Position numbers and translations under genes: made by a program
Origin: Henricia sp. BOLD:AAB3569
Taxonomy: Eukaryota; Echinodermata; Asteroidea; Spinulosida; Echinasteridae
Assembly: GCA_037783545.1 (NCBI GenBank)
Contig: JBBELK010000564.1
Location: 434,001 to 498,000 of the forward strand
Length of the DNA: 64,000 nucleotides
Reading direction: 5' to 3'
Notes under the pieces: model-generated
The model's database searches: none
What the model was told of the DNA's origin: nothing
Seen by the model: only the letters and a program-made list of their open reading frames with translations
Shown here: positions 47,401-59,400 of the stretch, piece by piece
How positions within the stretch are numbered: position 1 is the first letter of the stretch
Layout of the letters: each line of letters begins with the position of its first letter

Positions 47401-50400
47401 CCCGGCCCAGCCCAAAGCCACCCTGGCCCAGTCCTAAGCCACCCGATCCCAGCTGGAAGTTTAGCCCAGCCGGAAGCCACCCCGACCCAACACAAAGCCA
47501 CCCCGGCCCAGCCCTAGGCCACCCGACCCCAGCTGGATGCTTAGCCCAGCCGGAAGCCACCACGGCCCAACCCACAGCCAGCACGAATCTACCCCGGCCC
47601 AGTCTGAAGCCACTCCGGCCCAGCCTGAAACCAACCAACCAAACCATCCCCATCCGCCCCAGCCCCAGGCCAGCCCATCCCAGCCCCGACAGCCGCAGCA
47701 CACCCCAGCACAGTTCAGCAGTTAAGTTTTTGCAGTTAAGGGTTTTTATTCTGATTAAACCTGCGTGGGATGAGCTGACCTCCTGAATCGTACATCTCAA
47801 AAGCAGCTCTAGAAGTGCATTCATGCAGAGTGGCGCACCCTGCCTTAGCGGCTCTTACGACGGTGATGCAGCCAGCCTTGCTACAAGACGTAATCATCCA
47901 TGTTACTGACCAATAATTATAAATATTACATATCCAACACCAGCAGTTAAAGAGAAGAATAACTAAGCACGGGCGTTCGAATTCTCTCTACCCCTATACC
48001 ACTGGGGATTTATGACCGCCATCTTGAGATTGTGGCTTTTATCGTTTGTTGAAGGTTGGGTTTAAATTTTATTGATGTCAGTGTATTGCCTGACCATGAC
48101 AACCCTAGGGTAGACATTTAAATCATTGTTCTACACAAAATATTAAAGAAGTTACAGCCATTTCAGCGATTTAAGGCCAACGGCAGCCATCTTGGAATTG
48201 ACCCAGATTTGAAATTGACCTCATCCTTATCACGTGACCCTGACCTCTCATAGTTTAAAACCTCAGAATTCCATTTAGCACCTCGGAAAACCATATAGTA
48301 TCAACAGAACGATCTTTAAAATCGGCTGATGATGTACCTACACCCGACACTGCCTACAACTGGCACCTGTTAATTTTAATGGCGGCCATATTGGAAATGA
48401 CCCAGATCCTCGGTCTAATCACGTGGCCCCGACCTCTCATCATTTTGAAAACCTCTGAATTGCATTCGGCACAACGGAAAACCATAGTTAAGTATAAACA
48501 CCATGATGTTTAAAATCGGCTGAGGTACCTACACCTGACACTGCCTATACACCGGACACCTGTTAATTTTAATGGCGGCCATATTGGAAATGACCCAGAT
48601 CCTCATCCTAATCACGTGACCCTGACCTGTCATCAGTTTGAAAATCTCAGAATTGCATTTAGCACCACGGAAAACAATAGTATCAACAACATGATATTTA
48701 AAATCGACTGATTAGCTAGTTGCCTACACCTTACATAGTTATATGCAATAAGGCTTAAACTGGCGACCATTTTGTAATCCAAGATGGCCGCCCTCTGCAA
48801 CATTTTTGAAATTGCCAACAATGTTTGTTGTGCTTCTGAGCACCCTTGTAATACATCTAGGTAGGTGAGACCTTCTAATCATTAAGGTCCCACGGGACAC
48901 CACATGCTGCCTGACTATAATAGGTTTTTACTGTGCTCATTTTTTCGTACCTACTGCTTCCATCGTCCATATTTTCCCTGAATATAAAATGTAGAATGTC
49001 CAAAATACCGCTCCAACGTAGAAGATGGCATCCCTCAAAAATGGTCTTTTGGCAAGCTCAAAGGGCTGGGCGATTGAAACGGAACCAGCTACGACAGTTG
49101 TGACAAAGACACCAGCACCTGGACAAATGGGTATAAAATTTGTGTGCCTCATAATATAATAAAATGTGTGCCTCAATAAAATACAATCTGTGTGCCTCAA
49201 TTTGTATGCCTCAATTTGTGTGCCTCACTTGTGTGCCTCAATTTGTGTGCCTCAATTTGTGTGCCTCAATTTGTGTGCCTCACTTGTGTGCCTCACTTGT
49301 GTGCCTCACTTGTGTGCCTCACTTGTGTGCCTCACTTGTGTGCCTCACTTGTGTGCCTCACTTGTGTGCCTCACTTGTGTGCCTCACTTGTGTGCCTCAC
49401 TTGTGTGCCTCACTTGTGTGCCTCACTTGTGTGCCTCACTTGTGTGCCTCACTTGTGTGCCTCACTTGTGTGCCTCACTTGTGTGCCTCACTTGTGTGCC
49501 TCACTTGTGTGCCTCACTTGTGTGCCTCACTTGTGTGCCTCACTTGTGTGCCTCACTTGTGTGCCTAAAATATTTGAGTATCCAAATATTTGGTCAATTA
49601 CATCAAATTCAAATATCGATAGTCGGCGATTGTTTTGAGATCCACGCGGAGCTCTGACGACATTATACAACAATCTGCATCAGGGCAGCGCTAAAACAAA
49701 TTAACAATCGCAAGAGTAGAACATGTCAAAGTTGCGACGTGATGCCGATCATCACAGGCAAGTTCTATGGAAGATGCGCACAAGACACATGTGACACATG
49801 CACTTCAGCCAATCAGCGTGCAGAAAAATCATGTCATAAAATCATCATCACATTGAGTCGTGCGTGGCATGAGCATCGTTGCAATTATTTTGTGTCAGGT
49901 TGCTGCTTGTTTAGCGATACTCACAAGATTTGTTCAGTTTTGTGACCCGAGTGTTACTTTTTTGCTTGATGCGGCGCATGAGAATTGCAGGTCGACCTAT
50001 AGGCAGCTCAAGACTATTAATGTTAATGCAGGACCACCCCTGGCTAAATATACAATGTATGCACAACTTGAAATAAGGAATTTTAGCAAATACTGTACCG
50101 AAGAGGGCTCCAATAGCGAGACCAGCGTTGCCATCTTTAGCACTGGTAATGGCTGCAATGGCACTGAAGATATCAGGAGCACCGTTGCCAAAGGCTAGGA
50201 AGGTTACACCGTTGGTTTGTCATTAAGGAATTCAAAGTTTAGAAGTTTAAATTATTATTATTATTACTTCTTTCGGGTACTGAAACCAAGTGCCCATTGC
50301 ACTGTCGCTCGCAAGCGTGAGGAAACCCATGAGGAGAAGACGATGAATTAGAAATGGCCAGAGACACCGGGGAATCCCCTTGCTCTTCACGAAAGAATGC

Positions 50401-53400
50401 TCTGAGATCTTTAAAGTGCGTTACCCAACACATTGGACCAATGGCTTTACATCCCTTCCGAAGGATGGAGCAAGTGTGTTTAAGTGCCTTGCTCAAGGGC
50501 ACAGGTGTGTACCCAAGACGGGTATCGAACCTGCAACCACAAGTTTTCACCCGAGTATTGCGAGTCAGTGACCCAAACCACTGATCAAAAACAAGATGGC
50601 TGTTTTTCAAATTTTTTCTCCGGGTATGTTAATTTTGACGTCATGAGATCAAACATAAATTTCATAAATTTTAATATTACGCACGCGCACACGTTCGGAA
50701 CCGCCCAAAGCCGGTTACGGTGATGTGCCAGCATTCAATAACACAGTCGTTTCCTATCTTGTTGTTAATAGATATCTGTGGTGTATATCGAACAGCTGCC
50801 ATCTTGTGGGGCAACTTTTGACATTTAAATCGGTCAACAATGTACCGGTAAGCACAAAATGTGCAGCCATGATGTCATCAAGAAACAAAAAAACTGCCCT
50901 ACAAGACGACATCGCAGCTATTAGATACAACCTACATGTGTACAGTATGCTCAAAGTATGCTAGTGTTAATTTAACAAACACCACACAAATGTTTTTTTT
51001 TCTGCCCAAAATTGTACAATCGTTTGTGCAGGAAACAAAAGAAGGTGGTTTTTAAAACAATGTGTGTACCGGGTACACACATATTTTTAACCATGAAATT
51101 AATAACTGAAGGAAATAAATAACTGACAGTGGTTTTAAAAAGATGAGTATGCACCTTTTTATTAGCATTTACCCAACACAAAAACCATGCGTGGGTTTTA
51201 AAGGTTTTCAGAAAAAAAACTTGCAAAGAAATTTTCTGGGATCTTTTAAGTGCATTATAAGACAATTTTTGATACGAACCTTACTGATTCGTCAGGACAT
51301 TCGTAAACATTCGTGAAGACAATCGTAAACATTCTTAAACGATCGTAATGATTCGTCTTGGTCGCAAAGCCATTACAAAATTTTTGAAATGTTCAAAAAT
51401 TCCGTGAACGGTCGTATCGTCGCACTGGTCATATCGTTATAAAGTCGTAATGTGTCTTATCAATGCCATCGTAAAGGTTCTTAACCAATCCATATCAGCA
51501 TTATTTCAATACAAACTTTTCAGATCTTTTAAGTTTTTTTACGATTTGATACAAATTAATTAAGTCACGGGAAATCATAATTTCCAGGAAACCGCGACAG
51601 AGAATTGCTTCCAGGTCTGCAAAAATCGTTAAGAATCTCAAGCGATCGTAATGGCATCGCAAGCGAGCGTAATAGCATTGCATACAATCTTAAAAGATCG
51701 CAAAAAGTCTCAAAGAAATTGGAATGCATCTTAAAATGTCACAATCTGATCGAAAACTTTTGCAAAGTGTCGTATCAGTGTCGCAAGGATTCGCATCAAA
51801 ATCGTTTCCACTTTTACGATCATCGTATGATGGTTGTACATAGTAAGTGGTCGTAACCTGTCGTAAAACGGAATCGTAACATGTTCTTTTAGGTCGTTTC
51901 CGTCATGGTAATTAGGGATTTCTGGGCTTTTTCATTACGATGTAATGCGGTTCATACATGTACGTCGTGTTGATTCGTATCCAAAATCGTCTACCGGTAT
52001 ATAAAGTGTGATATGGGCATACCACAACCCACAAAATATACATGTTTTCATCCCATCCAAAGGATATGGGACAAATATGGTCAATAACTTGAGGGATTTA
52101 AACAACGCTGAATGCCGCAATGGGGCGACATTTCGGCAAGACTCTCACCGGAGAGTGAGACCACCAAAATTTCGGCAAGAGTCACTCAAAATGACACCTT
52201 ATTTTTTTACCCAAAGCTTCCAAAAATGGTTGCAGACCGAAGAGAAACAGCTCCAGTCCCAATAAAAATGGTTCTCGACCTAAACAAAATGGTTTTTGAC
52301 CTAAAAAAATGAATTTTAAGCTCAAAAATATTAGGGCGACACCAAAATGTCGCCCTATATTGAGCAGGTCACCCTAATATAGCTTTTTTACACACGATTT
52401 GTCGCCCTATTCTAGCATTGATAGTAATTTGCTCAAGACTGCAAGATTATAAATTTTTGCAAGCCAGCATATCCAATACTAATAGTACGTACTCCACTGA
52501 TATAAGTACGATACATTCCTGTGGGTAATTCGTCCCTCATTTTCCACAAGTGGATTTATTTTGAGTGGTGCGCCCTTGGTTTGCATGCCCTTGATCTGAA
52601 GCATAATTGAATTATAGTGTTGAGTATACACCCATTATGGTTTAAAAAAACATTTCACGAGAGGTCACATTTCTTTGCACAGAAATAATGATACCTGTAG
52701 GCCTATAACGCAACAACAACAAAAGGATATTGCAATATTCTGGCTGAGCTTGAGAGAGTTGGAGATTGCTGTTAATGATGGGCAGAAACTGTACAGGGGA
52801 ATCAAAAGTTAGTTGTAAAAGCTATATAATGCATATTAAAACTGTACTGCAATGCAGTAGTAACACAATTTTATATACTGTTGTTTTTAAATATGTGAGT
52901 CACTCCACCGAACCGAAAGTAGGCACTTGTCGCACAGGCCATCTGAGATAATGGATAATTTATGCATGTACATGTTGTATGTCAAGTAGGGCATTTTTTA
53001 TCTATACCAAGATTTCTGCATGAGACCACCTATTAAGTATCCATCTATCACCTAAATAAATTTGAGTTAATACTTAATGCTTTAGTGTTTTTCTAAAGCA
53101 TACAAAACATTACATGTACCTTCATGAAATAGGCTAATTTGGCGAAAACAATGGGAAAATCACTGATATTCCATGCTTATTTTCATTGCCTTCGGCAGGG
53201 GTTGGCCCTATATCCCATAAACAAGAAGTCAGAATTTGCATGGTTGCTAAGGACTTTATGCCTTAATAGAAGTACAACCTTCTACGCTATTTTTCTCTAA
53301 AGCGCTTCTTAAAACATTTTGCTCTTGGTCATCACAGAAATGGTCATAACTTGGTCAGTTTTGGACGGATTGACACAATGTTTGTAGTTTTGTGAAGCTT

Positions 53401-56400
53401 ACAATATACTAAAGTCATTAGCTCCATTTTCAGTTTATTATGCAAGAGCCTACTTTTGGTGGAGTGGCTCACATATTGTTTTTTTATTATTTCTTTATTT
53501 TTACATATACATGTAAGTTTTGTCACACTTATTTTTTTTTGTTCAATGCTCAAATCGCTCATCAAAATGGACAAAATGATACATGTACTATTCCAGGAAA
53601 CGAGAGAAAATAGTTTTGTTCCTGCAATTATCAACATGTATTGCAAACAGGTTTCTACTCTACCATATGATCAATTACTTTCCTTTTGGGCCTAAATACA
53701 ATGTAATACACCTTAGAGGCTATACAAACTGTTACAAACAAAATCACTGCATGATTTATAGTCTGTGATACAGAAACTGACCAGCATCCAAACTAAAACC
53801 CAAAAAACACATACACCGTGTTTACACTGGTTCCGCGCAATTTCGCGGGCTTTCCCCTACTACGGCTGTGGAGCGGATGTGGCAGGTTGCGGTAAAGATT
53901 AATTGCTTATCTAACCGCAAACTGATCCCGAGCTGAGGATCGAAGCCTCCGCCAACGCGAGACTAAAATTTCGGGGTCTGATCCGGGACCAATTTGGTCC
54001 CGAGAACGTTTGCACTCAGTTTGTGATCCGGGGCTGATCCCGCGCTCGGTGTCCGACCCTGAGCTCGGGATCAAATGTAAACAGGGTGATATGGTGTGTA
54101 AAGGGAACGTACCAAATTGGATTTCTTCCCATGGATAGTATTTTGGAGAGGAATTTTACATGATTTAAGTTAAAATGAAATCTATTTAATGAAGTCCTCA
54201 GAAGTCATTTAAAATGTCAAAAACAAGGGACTTATATGATGCAGACTCAACCTACAGAAAAACCTAAAGTCACGCATTTTTTTTTTAATCTCGGAGTTCA
54301 TGATGATAACGTAGGGTTGAAGTGCCTATTGAGCTGTGGGTTCTGTCATGGTTGACGTTGGGTCAAAGTTCAAATATTGCTTTCATTTCATTTATATTTA
54401 CCTATACATTTGAATTGTTCACCCGAGCTAAAGTCATCAAGGGGACAGCCAACCATTTGCAACATGACCATGAGTTGACAAAAAAAACCTTACTTAAAGT
54501 GTCGATAACAATGGTAATAAATGTATGAAGATTATTTTTTATTTTTTATTTTTTTTATTTATTATTATTTTTATTGGTAATCATAGAACCTTTTCAAGAC
54601 AAATGTACCATGAAATGTTTACTTACAAATCTTCTGCTGTCACTCCTAGTGATACAAAGAGAAAAACCAGCCAAATGAACTGAGAAAAAGAAGACAGAGC
54701 AACAATGTAAATACTTAAGGAAATAAAGGTGGGTTTGACCGGTCTTAAAACTGTATGTTTTAGACAAGCTAAATAGGACCCGCGCCTGAGTAGATGAAAA
54801 TTAGCCTAAATGCCAAAGGTCCAAACTTACCAGTAAAACCAGAGCCAGTGGAAGAAGTTTCTCAGAGAAGTTGCAGTAAGCAACTTGCAGGTAATTGATA
54901 AAGCCATCCTCATTGTGACAGTCATCTGTTGCTTTGATGAAGGAGCACTGCTCTGACCGGTTCAACTTGTGGTAGTCCACACACTGTATGACAAAAAAGT
55001 ACCATGTTCCTGGGCTGCGTTCCACTTAAAGGCACAGACTCCTCGGCAATGGGCGCGCGCCAAATTCGTGCCACGAAAAAAACACAGCTCCATGCCTTTG
55101 CTATAGAGCTGCGTATTTCGTGGCACGAATTTGGCGCGCGCGCATTGCTGACGAGCCTGTACCTTTAAAGTTGCATTGCCTGTGTTTCGGTGAAAGGATT
55201 AAAAAAATTAATTTACACAAGCGAACGAATTTAGAAAGCTTACGTGTCTCTGTAACGAAAAATATTAAAAACTTAAATTTCCGACATCGGGAATCGGAGA
55301 TACAAGCCTTTTTCTTGAAACGTGCTTCACATGTTGTACATGTGCGCGTACGCTCATATGTACATAGTATGTGTACAATGTACACATGTACGCGCACATG
55401 TACATTTACGTCATAACCCTGTCGATTAATTGACCAACCAGCCATTTAATCATTTCTTGTTTTTAATCAACTGGCATTAATCCTCGACGGATTTTTACGT
55501 TCTTGGTACCAAATGAAAGCTGATAACTTTTTCTATTCTAGAAAAATACCTATTTGACGCCCAAATCGGCCCAAACACGGGCAGTGCAACTTTAAGCGAA
55601 CATTTGCAAATGTTGGCACCAATGTTTTGCCCATTGTGAAACCATGGTGGAACGGATTGTTTGTCAACGGATTGTTTGTCAAAATAAGTTGCGGTCGTAG
55701 CGATGTTGTAATGTGGCTCACTGTTGCCTACTAAATATTTGATGAAATGTGACACGTTGCCATTGATTGTGTCTCGCCAGCGATAAGAGAAAAAAACCAC
55801 GAAAGGTGTGATTTATTTGTTATTTTCAAAACTGGAAACAATCGTCATTGATCGTCTGTCATCTTTCATGTCGTGTGCGCCATTTTGAAATGACTCGCGA
55901 ACATAGCAAACAAAACAAAAGTCTATTGGCCAACATTGGCGAACATTGGAAGCGTACAATACGTTCCACTTGAAATTATTGGCCAACGTTGCCAATGTTT
56001 GCAAATGTTCGTGTATACCGGTACATGTGGAACGCAGCCCAGAATTGTACAGAGCCTGTAAAAAGACTCAATTCTGAACTTTTTTTTTTTATTTCGAAGA
56101 AACGAAATATGTTTATTTTGAGGAAACAAAATAATTATTTTGAGTTAAAATGCCATTTTGACATGTTTGAGGAAATGAATTACATGCATTTTAACAGTTT
56201 GATGAAACGTAATACCAGTTCAAAGGCTATTTTTTCCGTATAGGGCTTGGGAATGTGATGTCATGCAACGTCACAATGCAGTGGTTAAATTTCTGCCATG
56301 TTTGTTGCCAGTAACATGCGCGAGTACGTTCAGATATATAAGCTATGGGAGCTACGTATCACTGTTAAACCGTTAAACTGTAGTGCAAAGACCCACAACC

Positions 56401-59400
56401 ACCCTGACGAAGGCCTAGTAGGCAACAAAAATGGTCCACCCTCGTAAGTTGAGCACTAGTTTTATTTTTTTGCACTTTGCACTACAGTTTAACGATACGT
56501 TCAGCTTGTTTTGTTCCCACGCGTGCAGGATGCATGCGCCGCGCCGCGACATGTGGAATTCAACTACTACAGTAGGTCGTTGTTTGCGTGATATGGAATC
56601 GCGCGGGCACCGCACGCATCTAACTTGACGAGGCTGCACGCCAGTTCGCATAGCAACCACTCACTACCTTGAAGTATGGCGGCCGAGAATGACGTCAATA
56701 ATGGTGTCCTGACGTCGATTCCCAAGCCCTATACATTGAACAAAGATTTGAAGGAAATTACCTTATATTTTTAAGAATTTCCCACTTGCACATTTGTCGC
56801 AAATGTTGCTTTTCTGTAGAAAAATCACATTTTCTTCTACAAAAATTGCATTCAGTTATAATGCACAAGATAACCATTCACGCGCGTGTGCAGCGCCTTT
56901 TGTTGTCGCGCTTATGCGCGGACCGCTCGCGCTGTAGTTTTGTTTATTACTTTATGCAGTAAATATTACTTAGTGCAAGTGGGCATGGTGGGAAGATGTA
57001 TACGAGTGTTCCCATTTATTTGGGGGCCAATGTGTGACATGCACAATTTAGGCCCTTAATCCAGAAATCATCAATAGTCATGCTTACTTTGTAAATTGAT
57101 TCTTTATTACTTAATATTTAATTGCTTACTTTAAAGCGATGGTATGCAAGTTTTTTTTGAGGGGTCAAGATTCATGTACATCCTTAAAATATCATAATTT
57201 ATCAAAAAATCATGGTTCCACGTGTAAACGGGACACCAAAATGCTTTTTGTCACATATGGACCACACTAAAATCTGTATCATATCATTTTTCTCTCTTTT
57301 TATGATGACTTGGTCTATTTGAAGCTAAAAACACAATTGGCTTGTCTGCCAGTGTTTTTATGACACTAATAATATATTATATTGAAAAACATAAAGTTCC
57401 GCGTGTAAATGGGACACCAAAACTATGGTGCCTAAATTTTTGAATTCTGGAAGTTTGGTTAATGTTTTGTGTTGCATGTTTAAAACAACCCATGAAGTGA
57501 ATTTCAGGCTTAAAATGTATTCAAATTAAGCTCAGCAAAATACTGAAGATGTGATTATTAAGTTTCACAACGTAAATTAGCAGCGGGACACCAATTTACC
57601 ATGTGAAATTTAGAATGTCCATATTTTTTTTGTTTGATTCAATTTTTTTGTCCAAACATTTAAACAGCTAGAATCCCCCGTTCCACATTTTTTTAGTTTT
57701 TCTGTTTATCATGGAGGTGTATGTGTCTACAACACCATCACAACTTGTTTTTCACAAAAAATCGACAGGCTTTTGCTTAAAACGTAAAGCAGTCCGACCC
57801 TCTTCACCCGAAATTCTGAAACGCTCGAGGGCACTTGGTTTGTTTATCAACAGGGTTTTGACGTCATCCTGAGAAACATACAAAACGGTCTGTGCAGTAT
57901 TGAATGGAAAATACACGAAGTGAATGTTTACACATGTATCATGCCTGTTTTGTCCTTGTAATTCAAAATACAAACGTGAAAAACACTTTATGTAATATGA
58001 CAACAATCTACTATTACCTGTTTTGTGAAAAAACGGTGAAATTGTGGCTCACAATGAAGCTCTTTTGAAGTAAATACTGGTGCATTGCGACGGGTGGTTT
58101 TGTCACGGAACGAACGGCATTCACAGCGGTCTGTGTACAGCATGGGACCGTTCACATGCGGGCCGTATAGTTCCCACGTGTTACATCGGCCGGTACAAGT
58201 TAGAATGAGCGACTCATTTTTCTCTCTCTTGGTAATAGAAAAGAAAATCTTTCTGCTCTTTTTTTTTTCAAAGTGTCTGGTAAAACATACAACCACGCAG
58301 CTACTGGGCATATATCTGGCTTTTTGGATCAACAAAATTCTTCAAAAAACACCATCTAACAGAGACGGTTTTCCCAAGTTTTTTGCGTGTAAACGTATGG
58401 AGCTAACAATCGTGTTGACTTCTCTTTCTCAGGATTGCGTCACGGGGTCACGCGCATATCATGAATACCTAATGAGCGTTTCAGAAATCGCGAAAATCTC
58501 ATTTTCGAAAAGCGCACTTTTGCTTGCAATTTATCCACTTAAAACCGACAATTAAAAAATAATAAAAATCCACGTCGTCAAGAGGGATGTTTGGACTATC
58601 AAAAAAATCCTAAATGCTGGATTTTCGTCAAGGGGGATTCTTCCTCTTTAAGTGATTCACAACCAAGTACATACTTCCATTTAAGATGACAATTTGAAAG
58701 TGGCAGAACCCTGTATGGCTTAAACACTCAATAGTTTGTCAAGGTTTCACGTGTAAAAAGCGGGACACCAAAGTTCACACGTGGAACCTTTTTTTGCCAA
58801 ACTTTCCTTGTAAAGAAAATTTCAAATTGTCAATGATATTAGGGTTTATTTTTCAAGAGCTATGTGTAATCAATCATTTCAGTTGACAAAGAATCAAGGT
58901 AAGCCCCTAAAAAGAAGAGAAGAGCACTTAAAACAATGACATTAATCTATGTCACAAAAAAAACCTAAAAAACATGGGACACCGAAGATTATTTGGCCCC
59001 AAAAAGAAAAATCCAGAGATTTATTTTAATTCTGAATTTTGAGGTGGAATACCTTAATATGTATTTAATAAAGATATAAATATAAAAAATGTGTGTGTAA
59101 TTGTTCAGAAGGGGAAAAAGGCCATACAAACTGCATACCCATAAATTGATGGCTGGCCCCCAAATAAATGGAAACACCCATAATATACATGTATTACAAT
59201 TACAATTGGATGATCTGTTAATTCCAGGAGGTAATTTCATTGAAACCTTTGTTCAATGTACAATGTACATATGAAAACAAATACCGTTCGAAGAAATAAA
59301 GTACATGTACATGTCCAATATAAACCTTCAATATAAGTCAGTGCATCATGGGATTGGATGACAAATATTGTCAGCGAAGTGTGCGTGAACCTATGAGGCG

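Larger units (their letters stand above)
50211..52730 (-). other. SLC8B1: U12-type AT-AC intron (NCLX intron 4)
   Basis: The 5' end is ATATCCTTTT and the 3' end TTCCTTAATGACAAACCAAC, with the branch-site word 12 bases before the AC. This exactly restores the family sequence ...LSQNIA|GVTFLAFGNG. No GT/AG pair nearby can do this: the exon-5 frame has a TGA 10 bases upstream and no AG between it and the exon. Confidence 0.9.
55010..56042. mobile_element. Composite element, CTGGGCTGCGTTCCAC ends
   Basis: CTGGGCTGCGTTCCAC at the left and GTGGAACGCAGCCCAG at the right, a perfect 16-bp inverted repeat. Two TTAA elements (55026-55168 and 55165-55595) are inserted near its left end. The host element also holds AACATTTGCAAATGTTGGC and inverted ATTGGCCAACATTGG words. 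It ends 27 bp from NCLX exon 2. Confidence 0.8.

Noticed and set aside
49165-49566. CRISPR-like array
   Set aside because: No spacers; contiguous 13-bp units in a eukaryotic intron.
49164-49657. Three overlapping Cys/Leu/Val repeat ORFs
   Set aside because: A 13-bp satellite read in three frames gives the same peptide in all three; not a gene.
50099-50210. Idea that intron 5 (alpha 1) and intron 15 (alpha 2) occupy the same position of the duplicated repeat
   Set aside because: Both are phase 1, but aligning the FG of GALFG with CFGG puts them about four residues apart.
58085-58555. 156-codon plus-strand ORF
   Set aside because: No domain, no splice logic, overlaps an opposite ORF of similar quality; probably chance in repeat-rich intron.
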